26,678 nucleotides of DNA from CAZQNF01 sp964403325. Lineage in GTDB: Bacteria > Patescibacteriota > Patescibacteriia > Magasanikbacterales > GWA2-37-8. A program made the translations under genes and the position numbers. Numbering within the stretch: position 1 is the first letter of the stretch; every line of letters starts with the position of its first letter. The notes beneath the pieces were generated by a model. The model searched no databases, was not told where the DNA came from, and saw nothing but the letters and a program-made list of their open reading frames with translations. Where the stretch lies: assembly GCA_964403325.1 (NCBI GenBank), contig CAYOFO010000013.1, positions 1-26,678 of the forward strand, in the 5' to 3' direction. This document shows, one piece after another, positions 1 through 6,488 of the stretch.

Positions 1-234
1 GAAAAATATTTTATGTACCTGGAGGACGCCGATTGGTGCAAGCGGATGTGGGAGCAAGGATTTCCAGTGTATTATGTGCATGACATTGTTATCAAACATA
101 AACATAATCGCAGCAGCGCCCAAGTGCCGGGAATTATTAAGCCGCTTTTTACCAATAGGTTAGCTCGTATTCATTTAATGAGCTGGTTAAAGTACATGTG
201 GACCTGGCGGAAAACTTTTAAATATTATGCCTAA
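1..234 (+). CDS. Glycosyltransferase family 2, C-terminal part only
   Basis: The reading frame is open from the first base of the window, so the N-terminus lies upstream. The remaining ~77 residues start EKYFMYLEDADWCKRMWEQG. The acidic EDADWCKR block matches the ED motif near the end of the GT-A fold in rhamnosyltransferase-like GT2 enzymes, where an acidic residue acts as catalytic base. The His-rich stretch after it (IVIKHKHNRSS) is also usual there. The enzyme would transfer a sugar from a nucleotide-sugar donor to a growing surface glycan at the cytoplasmic face of the membrane. Its stop overlaps the start of the next glycosyltransferase by 8 bp (ATGCCTAA), so the two are translationally coupled. 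Sugar specificity cannot be read from this fragment. Confidence 0.8.
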   Translation, partial: EKYFMYLEDADWCKRMWEQGFPVYYVHDIVIKHKHNRSSAQVPGIIKPLFTNRLARIHLMSWLKYMWTWRKTFKYYA

Positions 235-1327
235 ATTTCCCAAGCTCGCGGTCGTATATCTCAGTTTTCATCCTCAGGCGTATTTGGCGCGAGCTCTCGA
301 AGCGGTGGCGACCTCCGGTTATCCCAAAGAAGATTTTGTTTTTGTTATCGTCGATCACCCGCATCCTGAGTTTGGTGGCGCGCAAAAATATATTTTCAGC
401 GAAATTCTGCCACTCGCGGAAAAATTGGGAGTTCGTCTTGTATTTCTCCCCCAAGAAAAAAATGGTGGTTTTGCTAAGGGCAATAATATCGGTATACATT
501 GGGCGCTCGAGCGAGATTTTAAATATATTTATCTTCATAATCAAGATGGATTTGTTACTCCAAACACTCTTGAAACACTGGTTAAATCTCTTGAGAATGA
601 TCCAAAGATTGGGGTGGCACAGTCCCTTATGCGGTTGTATCCAGAAACCGAACTCCTTAATAATTTGGGTAACAGGTTTCATTACTTGGGATTTGGGTAT
701 GGCGGCGATTATCGTGCTCCGGTAGCGGTAATAGAAAATATACCAGCCATAAGTGAAATTGGGTACGCAAGTGGAGCCTCTGTTATACTACGAAGTGATC
801 TATTAAAACACTATGGTGTCTGGGATGAGGATTTTTTTATGTATCACGAGGATCTGGAGTATTCTTTGCGCTTGCGTAGTGTTGGGTACAAAGTAGTGTT
901 GGTCAAAGAGGCGGTTTTTTATCATGAATACGCTTTTTCTCGCAATCCGAATAAGTACTATTTTATGGAACGTAATCGTTACGCACTATTACTGATGTAT
1001 TATACTTGGCCAACACTTATTCTACTTCTGCCTATAAATATTTTTTTCGAAATCGGTCTTGTGGTTTTTGCTTGTGCTAAAGGTTGGTTGAAAGAAAAAA
1101 TCGGGGCGTATGGTTATTGGCTTAAAGCGAAAAATTGGAAACTTTGGCTGCAAAAAAGGCGAATCATCCAAAAACAACGGACCATTTCTGACCGTGTAAT
1201 TTTCAATATGTCCACACGAGTGGTTCGGTTTGATGATAAAAGTATTGATAATCCCATGCTTCGATTTGTTGCTAACCCTATTCTTAAAGCTTATGGTTGG
1301 GTTGTAAAAAGAGTAGTTTTTTGGTAG
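227..1327 (+). CDS. Glycosyltransferase family 2, membrane-associated
   Basis: A 366-residue GT2 enzyme of the rhamnosyltransferase-like type, expected to add a sugar to a lipid-linked surface glycan. Visible parts: an N-terminal Rossmann-like strand (LAVVYLSFH), the donor-binding NGGFAKGNN at about 79-87, the DxD-position motif as HNQDG at about 104-108, and the HEDLEYSLRLR block at about 207-217 holding the likely catalytic acid. One hydrophobic segment follows at about 253-285, then a basic tail of about 80 residues, probably lying on the membrane. The metal-binding motif is NQD rather than DDD/DxD; related GT2 proteins often have NPD or NDD here, so activity is not excluded. The ATG lies inside the upstream GT gene (8-bp overlap) with T at -1. 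It precedes a sugar-nucleotide synthesis gene, consistent with one polysaccharide operon. Confidence 0.85.
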   Translation: MPKFPKLAVVYLSFHPQAYLARALEAVATSGYPKEDFVFVIVDHPHPEFGGAQKYIFSEILPLAEKLGVRLVFLPQEKNGGFAKGNNIGIHWALERDFKYIYLHNQDGFVTPNTLETLVKSLENDPKIGVAQSLMRLYPETELLNNLGNRFHYLGFGYGGDYRAPVAVIENIPAISEIGYASGASVILRSDLLKHYGVWDEDFFMYHEDLEYSLRLRSVGYKVVLVKEAVFYHEYAFSRNPNKYYFMERNRYALLLMYYTWPTLILLLPINIFFEIGLVVFACAKGWLKEKIGAYGYWLKAKNWKLWLQKRRIIQKQRTISDRVIFNMSTRVVRFDDKSIDNPMLRFVANPILKAYGWVVKRVVFW

Positions 1328-1353
1328 TCTAAATGAGACTATTTTCTTCGCAT

Positions 1354-2436
1354 ATGCCAATTAAAAAAGCTATTCTGACCGGCGGGGGACGAGCGACTCG
1401 GCTTCGCCCCATTACCACGACCATCAACAAACACCTTATTCCGCTGGCTGGAAAACCCATGATTTTTCATGCTATCGAAAAAGCTGTCGAAGCTGGTGTC
1501 GAAGAGATTTTTATCAATACCAATCCGGGTGAAGACCAGCTGCAAAAAGAGGTGGGGAACGGTAGTCGCTGGGGTATAAAGATTGTATTTTTTGAACAAC
1601 CCGGTGGTCCGCAGGGAATCGCACACGTGGTAAAATGTGCCGAGAAATTTATTGGCGAAGATCCATTTATGTTTTATCTGTCCGATAATATAATTCTCGG
1701 CAGTATTAAACCATTGTTTGAGAGGTTTGAAAATGAAAATTTAGATTGTTTGCTTGCCCTTTCCAAAGTACCGGATCCGGAACGGTTTGGTGTGCCGGAA
1801 TTTAACGCCGAGGGAAAACTCGTAGATATTTACGAAAAACCGTCTCAGCCGCCGAGCGATTTTGCGGTTACGGGAATTTATCTTTACAACAAAAGTTTTT
1901 TTACTGCCTACGATAAAATCGAAAAATCCGCGCGTGGCGAATACGAAATTTCAAGCATTCATTCCTACTACCTTAAAAACGGTTATAATGTTGGTTACCA
2001 AGAAATTACCGGTTGGTGGAAAGATACCGGTAAACCGACTGATCTTATTCTCGCGAATCAGCTGCTCATGGAAGAGCTGCCTAAACAAGCATTTATCCTT
2101 GAGTGCGCCTGCCTCGCCGATACGCACCAAATCGGTAAACTCGCGATTGGTAAAAATACTGTTATCGGTAAAAATGTCCGCCTGACTGGCCCAACGATTA
2201 TTGGTGAGAATTGTTATCTCGAAAATTGCGTGATTGGTCCATACACTACCATTGCTGCTGGTTCCATTATCAAAAATGCTCGAGTGGAAAATTCTCTTAT
2301 TTTTGATAATTGTCGTTTAGAGAGCGATATTGAAATAAAAGATAGTATTATCGGTAAAAATACTACTATTATTCCGCATCAGCAGGGTAAATTTGAACGT
2401 CTTATTCTTGGTGATAACACCTTAATTGAAATGTAA
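1354..2436 (+). CDS. Sugar-1-phosphate nucleotidyltransferase (RmlA/StrD-like, long form)
   Basis: Makes an NDP-sugar (dTDP-glucose or similar) from NTP and sugar-1-phosphate, supplying the neighbouring glycosyltransferases. The N-terminal domain carries the nucleotide-binding signature as LTGGGRATRLRP (residues ~8-19; usual GGxGTRLxP, with Ala for the second Gly), then KHLIPLAGKPMI, the metal-binding LSDN at ~110-113, FGVPEF, EKP at ~161 and GWWKDTGKP at ~221-229. From ~255 to the end there are isoleucine-rich hexapeptide repeats of a left-handed beta-helix (for example IGKNTVIGKNV). This makes it the ~360-residue form found in archaea and StrD rather than short RmlA of ~290. I chose ATG 1354 (MPIKKAIL) over ATG 1333, because family members begin right before the first strand and 1354 has the T at -1 seen throughout the window. 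Glucose versus other sugars is undecided. Confidence 0.85.
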   Translation: MPIKKAILTGGGRATRLRPITTTINKHLIPLAGKPMIFHAIEKAVEAGVEEIFINTNPGEDQLQKEVGNGSRWGIKIVFFEQPGGPQGIAHVVKCAEKFIGEDPFMFYLSDNIILGSIKPLFERFENENLDCLLALSKVPDPERFGVPEFNAEGKLVDIYEKPSQPPSDFAVTGIYLYNKSFFTAYDKIEKSARGEYEISSIHSYYLKNGYNVGYQEITGWWKDTGKPTDLILANQLLMEELPKQAFILECACLADTHQIGKLAIGKNTVIGKNVRLTGPTIIGENCYLENCVIGPYTTIAAGSIIKNARVENSLIFDNCRLESDIEIKDSIIGKNTTIIPHQQGKFERLILGDNTLIEM

Positions 2437-2439
2437 ACT

Positions 2440-3642
2440 ATGAAATTTTTTGAAAGTTTTAAGAAAAAAAACGATTCGCTGATTGGGTCTTATAAAATGG
2501 ATGTAATTTCTTTGCCTGAAGAATGTGACTACGAAAAGTATTTGCCAGTCGAATTACGGTATATGTTTGCCGTTGCTCCCGAGTACAAAGAAAAAATTCG
2601 TAAAATTCTGGCTGAAGGCAAAGCGATTGGCGTGCGCAGTGTTTTACATACTCCAGAAAATATTTTAAAAGCGGTACATACGATTAGTACTCATTCGCAG
2701 GAAAATTACATTATTACTTGGCTTCCCAAACTTTTAAAAGACAAGCATTTTCCAATTTTTACTTCCGCTGATTATGCCAAAGCCCAAGCGCACGGCGAAG
2801 ATCTGGATAAAAGTGTCGAAACCATTTTGCGCGACCGGCTGCGTTTTAAGCGTCTGGTCCTCATTGATGAGGAAAATATTGGCATTAAGCCGGAAGAACA
2901 GCGTCTCATGACCGAACTTTCAGAAATTATTTATCCGCTGGCTGTAGACTATGCTGTTTACCGGGTTATTGCGGATAATGCTACCGAACGCACCGAAATC
3001 GCGCAATCTATTATTAAAGCTCTGCTTTTTATCGGTCCGGTGGCTCATGCCTTGGAAAAATATGCTGCCGGTATTGGTAAATTATTTGCGGCGTCAGCTG
3101 ATGATTTGTTGGGGGAAGCGGCGGAGCTCACTGCTCTGCGCGGTTCAGGGTTTAGTTGGCGTGAGCTGGCCAAACGTTCCATTATTCTTATTCCAGTATT
3201 TGCTCTTGCCACCTATGGTGCTTTGCATGTGGAAACTTTGCTCCATGCAGGTCATATAGTTCTGGCTGGCGTAGTGTTTGGCTTTTCGGCAGTAGCACTC
3301 TCCCTTACTACAGCGATTCAGTCCCTCTTTTTGTATCGAAAAAATATTGTAAAACTTGTTCAAGAGAAAAAGGCTAGTATTGATGCTACCCAGCTTACTC
3401 GTACCGCTTTATTGCAAGATTTCACCAATCCGGCGCGTCTGGGTCTTATTTTAGGCGCGTCCATGGCGCCGATTATGGGTATAATTGGTGCGGTAACCGG
3501 ACTTATGAGTAATGGATTTGTACTTGCTGCTATTGGTTCGACCGAATCAATTGTGGCTGGCCTCACGGTAATTTTTAGTAATCGAATTAATGAATATAGA
3601 TTTAAGAGAAAATTACTGCAGAGAATTAGTGTTAAAAAATAG
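2440..3642 (+). CDS. Orphan membrane protein, polysaccharide cluster
   Basis: I do not recognise a family. The 400 residues divide into a soluble N-terminal part (~1-180; charged, with a helix-rich stretch around residues 105-160) and a membrane part with about four hydrophobic segments: ~245-268, ~272-300, ~334-356 and ~360-380. An amphipathic stretch lies at ~190-215, and the C-terminus is basic (RFKRKLLQRISVKK), which suggests a cytoplasmic tail. It starts three bases after the nucleotidyltransferase stop with no SD and T at -1, so it is cotranscribed with the glycan genes. It is the last gene before a strong terminator. A role in glycan assembly or export is a guess from position only. 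Confidence 0.7.
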   Translation: MKFFESFKKKNDSLIGSYKMDVISLPEECDYEKYLPVELRYMFAVAPEYKEKIRKILAEGKAIGVRSVLHTPENILKAVHTISTHSQENYIITWLPKLLKDKHFPIFTSADYAKAQAHGEDLDKSVETILRDRLRFKRLVLIDEENIGIKPEEQRLMTELSEIIYPLAVDYAVYRVIADNATERTEIAQSIIKALLFIGPVAHALEKYAAGIGKLFAASADDLLGEAAELTALRGSGFSWRELAKRSIILIPVFALATYGALHVETLLHAGHIVLAGVVFGFSAVALSLTTAIQSLFLYRKNIVKLVQEKKASIDATQLTRTALLQDFTNPARLGLILGASMAPIMGIIGAVTGLMSNGFVLAAIGSTESIVAGLTVIFSNRINEYRFKRKLLQRISVKK

Positions 3643-3673
3643 GTTTAAAAATAAAAGAATATTTTTCATAATT

Positions 3674-3704
3674 AAAAAACAAGCTCTTCAAAAGCTTGTT
3701 TTTT
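3674..3704. terminator. Bidirectional rho-independent terminator
   Basis: A perfect 12-bp stem (AAAAAACAAGCT at 3674-3685 with AGCTTGTTTTTT at 3693-3704) closes a 7-base loop. The A-run and T-run arms give a U-tract on both strands. It sits between the polysaccharide operon (+), ending at 3642, and the convergent gene (-), ending at 3711, so it can stop both. Confidence 0.85.
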
Positions 3705-3710
3705 ATGCAT

Positions 3711-4283
3711 TTATTTTTCTTTTCCCGATCCTCGTTTCAGCATTTCATCCAGAAGGTAGGTTTCGTTTGCTCCGAGTGTGCTAAGAGCAATGTGAACCGT
3801 GCCAAAGTCAATAGTCCTGCCTTGTTTTTCCGCTAACGCGACAGCCGCAGCCCGATGATGGCCTTCGAGGCATACAATCTGCCCGGTGTCTTCTCGGCGT
3901 ATGCCAATAAGCTGAGTGTTGTCTGGGAATTTTTTTTGTATTTTTTGTATTCCGGGGTGTGTGCTAAAAAACTGGCAGGCTTCATCTATCTCAAAAAATT
4001 CCCTAAAAGTAAGTTTATTTTTTCTGTCATTTGGTGCGAATTTTTGCCAACCTGGAAATGGTCCAACGAGCATCGCAGGCAGCTCTTCCCATGGATTGGC
4101 AATAACACGATCTGTCCATGTTCGATTTTCCGCTCCAATCAGCGACATGCTGAAACGACGCCATTCTTCCCAGTTGTTCCAGCCTTTTGTGTGAGCTAAA
4201 TTTTGCCAATCTGGACTTTGTCCTTCGTTAGCTTGCCAAGTGGCAAAAATATTTGTCCAAGAAGTGGGGGTATCTAAAGGCAT
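3711..4283 (-). CDS. ParB/sulfiredoxin-fold-like protein
   Basis: A 190-residue soluble protein. The recognisable part is C-terminal: a strand (TQLIGIRRED), then CLEGHHRAAAVALAEKQG at about 139-156. This matches the (D/E)GHHR-A-A motif of ParB N-terminal/sulfiredoxin-like domains, which bind nucleotides through these residues. The N-terminal ~110 residues are tryptophan-rich (WTNIFATW, WQNLAHTKGWNNWEEWRR) and I do not recognise them. There is no helix-turn-helix after the motif, so this is not a chromosome-partitioning ParB but a stand-alone member, possibly a nucleotide-dependent enzyme or a toxin/defence-type domain. It is alone in its transcript, with a good promoter at 4301-4329, no SD, and T at -1 of its ATG. 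Confidence 0.6.
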   Translation of the reverse strand: MPLDTPTSWTNIFATWQANEGQSPDWQNLAHTKGWNNWEEWRRFSMSLIGAENRTWTDRVIANPWEELPAMLVGPFPGWQKFAPNDRKNKLTFREFFEIDEACQFFSTHPGIQKIQKKFPDNTQLIGIRREDTGQIVCLEGHHRAAAVALAEKQGRTIDFGTVHIALSTLGANETYLLDEMLKRGSGKEK

Positions 4284-4300
4284 AATAACGTATATTTTTG

Positions 4301-4329
4301 AGAATAGTTGTTGTCGCTAATTTTGTCAA
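4301..4329 (-). promoter_or_regulatory. Sigma-70-type promoter for the ParB-like gene
   Basis: On the minus strand a perfect TTGACA (complement of 4324-4329) is followed by a 17-bp spacer and TATTCT (complement of 4301-4306). The predicted transcript starts only about 10-12 bases before the ATG at 4283, so the mRNA has almost no leader. This agrees with the absence of an SD. Confidence 0.7.
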
Positions 4330-4367
4330 GGGAACGAAGTAGTTGGCCGGCGTCAAAACAGATTTCT

Positions 4368-4396
4368 TTGCTCAAAGAAGAAAAATTTTATATACT
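4368..4396 (+). promoter_or_regulatory. Promoter for the VIT-type transporter
   Basis: TTGCTC (4368-4373), a 17-bp spacer and TATACT (4391-4396). The -10 is strong and the -35 weak (TTG only). The predicted start near 4403 leaves a leader of about 60 bases that contains the hairpin at 4411-4430. Confidence 0.55.
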
Positions 4397-4410
4397 GTCT
4401 ATAGCCTTAT

Positions 4411-4430
4411 TGGCTAGTTTTTGCTAGCCA
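4411..4430 (+). promoter_or_regulatory. Hairpin in the leader of the VIT-type transporter
   Basis: TGGCTAG (4411-4417) pairs perfectly with CTAGCCA (4424-4430) around a six-base, T-rich loop. It lies between the likely transcription start and the ATG at 4465, with no T-run after it, so it is not an ordinary terminator. It could be a metal- or protein-responsive leader element or an operator palindrome. The role is unproven. Confidence 0.4.
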
Positions 4431-4464
4431 CAAGTTATTGTTTGTTAATGATTCTTTATCTTCT

Positions 4465-5178
4465 ATGCGTCATTCATCTTTTCACGCTGAACCACATGCG
4501 GAAAAATCCGGTAAAAAACTCAGCTGGCTACGAGCGGCAGTGCTCGGAGCCAACGATGGAATTGTATCCACTGCTTCGCTGGTGGTGGGAATAGCTGGCG
4601 CGTCCAATTCAGCTGGCGTGATTATTATGGCCGGAGTAGCGGGTATGGTAGCAGGCGCTCTCTCGATGGGAGTGGGTGAGTATGTTTCGGTAAGCACACA
4701 GCGTGATACGGAAAAAGCACTCATCGAAAAAGAATGCCGTGAGCTCGTGGAGAGTCCAGAACTTGAGCTCGAAGAGTTGGCAGCTATTTACGCGGCTAAA
4801 GGTCTCAAAGAAGAGACGGCACAGCTCGTGGCGCGTGAGTTAACCGCCCACGGCGCGTTTGCAGCGCATCTCGATGCTGAGCTGGGTATTGACCCAAATG
4901 ATCTGGCTGATCCCTGGCATGCGGCTGGCGCTTCAGCTGCAGCGTTTTTTTGTGGGGCGCTCATCCCATTGACCATGGTTATTTTTGCGCCCTCAGCTGT
5001 TCGTATCCCGGTAACATTTTTGGGAGTATTGGTAGCCCTCATAGTTACCGGCGTGCTCAGTGCTACAGCTGGAGGATCGCGCAAAACAGTAGCTACCTTG
5101 CGCGTGGTAGGAGGGGGGATGCTTGCCATGGCGGTCACATTTGGGGTGGGTAAGCTGTTTGGTATCGCAGGGATATAG
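4465..5178 (+). CDS. VIT1/CCC1-family Fe2+/Mn2+ transporter
   Basis: A 237-residue integral membrane protein of the VIT1/CCC1/nodulin-21 family, which moves Fe2+ or Mn2+ across the membrane, usually out of the cytosol. The family signature LRAAVLGANDGIVSTASLVV spans ~22-41 (first membrane helix). The second helix region is ~50-72, with GALSMGVGEYVSVSTQRD at ~64-81. A charged cytoplasmic metal-binding-type region rich in Glu follows (~82-150, e.g. ESPELELEELA). Three more hydrophobic segments lie at ~153-175, ~180-200 and ~210-233. Length is normal for the family. I chose ATG 4465 (MRHSSFHAEPHAEK) over an in-frame TTG at 4438, because ATG with T at -1 is the rule here and the added residues are not conserved. 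His- and Glu-rich residues precede helix 1. It is a single-gene transcript. Confidence 0.88.
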   Translation: MRHSSFHAEPHAEKSGKKLSWLRAAVLGANDGIVSTASLVVGIAGASNSAGVIIMAGVAGMVAGALSMGVGEYVSVSTQRDTEKALIEKECRELVESPELELEELAAIYAAKGLKEETAQLVARELTAHGAFAAHLDAELGIDPNDLADPWHAAGASAAAFFCGALIPLTMVIFAPSAVRIPVTFLGVLVALIVTGVLSATAGGSRKTVATLRVVGGGMLAMAVTFGVGKLFGIAGI

Positions 5179-5246
5179 CTTCAACGACTATTTGAACGGG
5201 AAAAGTTTGGTTACTGGAATTTTATCAAAAAAGCTTTTTGTTATTA

Positions 5247-5252
5247 TATAAT
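5247..5252 (+). promoter_or_regulatory. Possible -10 box upstream of the GC-rich patch
   Basis: A perfect TATAAT sits 60 bases before the SD-led small ORF at 5312. No acceptable -35 is found at 16-18 bp upstream, so promoter activity is uncertain. The A+T-rich stretch ends here, and sequence from about 5260 on is clearly richer in G+C. Confidence 0.35.
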
Positions 5253-5311
5253 GGTTCTTGTTTGCAGGCACAGCGAACGCTCATTGGTGCAAAAATGAGA
5301 GGAGAGAGGGT

Positions 5312-5377
5312 ATGATGACAGAAATTGCTCCCTACAGAGAAGAGTCTAAGCAGGCCGTCCTTTTCGGACGGTCGTAG
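5312..5377 (+). CDS. Small SD-led ORF (possible leader peptide)
   Basis: Twenty-one codons, beginning MMTEIAPYREESKQ and ending in TAG. It has one of the few Shine-Dalgarno sequences in the window: AGGAG at 5300-5304, seven bases before the first of two ATGs. Its last third forms a strong hairpin, GGCCGTCC (5353-5360) with GGACGGTC (5366-5373) and a five-base loop. Its TAG is followed at once by ATG 5378 in the same frame. Readings: a leader peptide controlling the next ORF, the true N-terminus of a gene now split by a nonsense mutation, or chance. The SD supports actual translation; the function is unknown. Confidence 0.4.
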   Translation: MMTEIAPYREESKQAVLFGRS

Positions 5378-5673
5378 ATGGGGGTGCGGCGGAAGAAAGA
5401 AGAGTGTGCTCAAATGGTTGCGACCGTTCCGGTTGTACCGATTTTGTGGTACGCGGGTAAGACGGTTCTGTGGGCGCTGAAGATACCTCTGGAGAGATGG
5501 GGTGGATGGTTTATCGGTTTCTCGCTCGCCCCCCCCTCAAGCGGCTACCCCTCAAAGGGGCGGACCTGCGGGAGGTGGATCTGGCTGGGTTTGACCTCCG
5601 TGGTGCTGACCTCATTGGCACCACTGGTTTGGAGGGAGGGTTCAAACGGGGAGCCCAGGGTCTGGTCCGCTAG
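5378..5673 (+). pseudogene. Broken pentapeptide-repeat small protein
   Basis: Two overlapping frames seem to be one coding unit. Frame A (from ATG 5378) gives MGVRRKKEECAQ, then a hydrophobic stretch (VATVPVVPILWYAGKTVLWA) and WGGWFIGFSLAPP. At a run of eight C (5529-5536) the sensible reading moves by -1 to frame B, which continues PLKRLPLKGADLREVDLAGF and then DLRGADLIGTTG before TAG at 5671-5673. The LKGAD-LREVD-LAGFD-LRGAD-LIGTT series has the A(D/N)LXX pattern of pentapeptide repeats, which fold as a right-handed beta-helix. Without the shift, frame A runs to 5701 with no recognisable content. Possible causes are one C lost in the genome or assembly, or programmed -1 slippage. It has no SD of its own. 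The region is GC-richer than its neighbours, as in foreign DNA. A short repeat block (~5 units) makes the family call tentative. Confidence 0.4.
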
Positions 5674-6282
5674 CCTCGTGGGCAGAGCTGTATCAGGCTG
5701 ACCTCCTGATAAAAAACTGTGCGGCTCAGACAGAGCTTTGAGTTGCCGTTCCTCATCTTGCCTTCTTATACGTTCCCGGCCAGCCGCGAGACGCTCGGCA
5801 AATTTTCTTTCTTTTGGTTTTTGGAGGGAAGATGCTATTTGTTTTTTTACTTCTGCAACATTTATAATTTCATCAGTGGGTAGAATTTCGTGTGGGTTCA
5901 CCGTTTTTTTGGCTCCTGGAATATTAGAATTATCTAATTCCTGAATGTTAACCATGCAATCATTGGTTATAGAGTGTATTAGGTATCTTTGGGCGCTCGG
6001 AGTTTTGGGTGCTAGGTCGCCGTTCCCAGCATCTCTGGCCAGTAAACGAACAACTTGTTTTGTTTTTAGATCTTTTTCTTTTATTTCTTGCCAGCGGCTG
6101 TAGATAGAGCGACCTTCAAATATTTTTATAAATCCTTCATATGTTGTTGAGCCCATCGTTCTCCTGATGCGTTGATTCAGAGGTGGTTGTAGTTGTAAAA
6201 ATGCCTTGTAAGCCTCGAATGCTTTTCGAGCTTCAGTAGCCATTTCGGTTGTGATGGGGGAATAACGATGTATTTCTTTCAT
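5545..6282 (-). CDS. Orphan soluble protein following tRNA-Pro
   Basis: A 245-residue protein I cannot assign. Residues ~1-190 are charged and helical (KERKFAERLAAGRERIRRQD at ~170-190 looks like a coiled-coil segment), with no membrane segment or signal peptide. The last ~60 residues are Pro/Ser/Thr-rich, low in complexity and translated from the GC-rich patch, antisense to the pentapeptide-repeat ORF for 129 bp (5545-5673). That tail may be a read-through of an originally shorter protein joined to inserted DNA. ATG 6282 (T at -1, no SD) lies only 13 bases after the 3' end of tRNA-Pro, and I see no promoter between them, so a shared transcript is likely. Start choice is uncertain: M14 is also possible. 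Confidence 0.55.
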   Translation of the reverse strand: MKEIHRYSPITTEMATEARKAFEAYKAFLQLQPPLNQRIRRTMGSTTYEGFIKIFEGRSIYSRWQEIKEKDLKTKQVVRLLARDAGNGDLAPKTPSAQRYLIHSITNDCMVNIQELDNSNIPGAKKTVNPHEILPTDEIINVAEVKKQIASSLQKPKERKFAERLAAGRERIRRQDEERQLKALSEPHSFLSGGQPDTALPTRLADQTLGSPFEPSLQTSGANEVSTTEVKPSQIHLPQVRPFEG

Positions 6283-6295
6283 ACACAGTGTTGTG

Positions 6296-6369
6296 TCGGG
6301 CTAGTGGGACTTGAACCCACGACCTTATGCACCCCATGCATACGCGCTAGCCAACTGCGCTATAGCCCG
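6296..6369 (-). tRNA. tRNA-Pro (anticodon GGG)
   Basis: The cloverleaf folds fully: acceptor CGGGCTA/TAGCCCG, D-stem GCGC/GCGC, anticodon stem TATGC/GCATA around loop ATGGGGT (anticodon GGG, G37), and T-arm GTGGG-TTCAAGT-CCCAC. The C1-G72 pair is the usual identity mark of bacterial tRNA-Pro. A73 is followed by CACAAC, so the CCA end is not encoded and must be added by the enzyme encoded just upstream on the other strand (6489-7958). It reads CCC and CCU codons. Confidence 0.95.
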
Positions 6370-6387
6370 TTATAATGAACATATCCT

Positions 6388-6415
6388 ATCATATAGAATA
6401 TTTTTTTCAACACAA
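6388..6415 (-). promoter_or_regulatory. Promoter for tRNA-Pro
   Basis: TTGTGT (complement of 6410-6415), a 16-bp spacer and TATGAT (complement of 6388-6393). The -10 is strong and the -35 moderate. It lies 18 bases from the first base of the mature tRNA, a plausible distance. Confidence 0.5.
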
Positions 6416-6428
6416 AGCGGGTTTTTGC

Positions 6429-6457
6429 TTGACGATACGTTAACATTCTTTTATCCT
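6429..6457 (+). promoter_or_regulatory. Promoter for the CCA-adding enzyme
   Basis: TTGACG (6429-6434), a 17-bp spacer and TATCCT (6452-6457). The expected start near 6464 gives a 25-base leader before the GTG at 6489. Confidence 0.65.
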
Positions 6458-6488
6458 AGCCCTACCTATTTACCGTAACTGTTTTATT

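Noticed and set aside
5230..5242. AAAAAAGCTTTTT as terminator of the VIT-type gene
   Set aside because: A palindrome with no room for a loop and only two G/C pairs.
5225..5413. Minus-strand 62-codon ORF in the GC-rich patch
   Set aside because: No SD or promoter. It is antisense to the SD-led mini-ORF and its product has no protein-like pattern.
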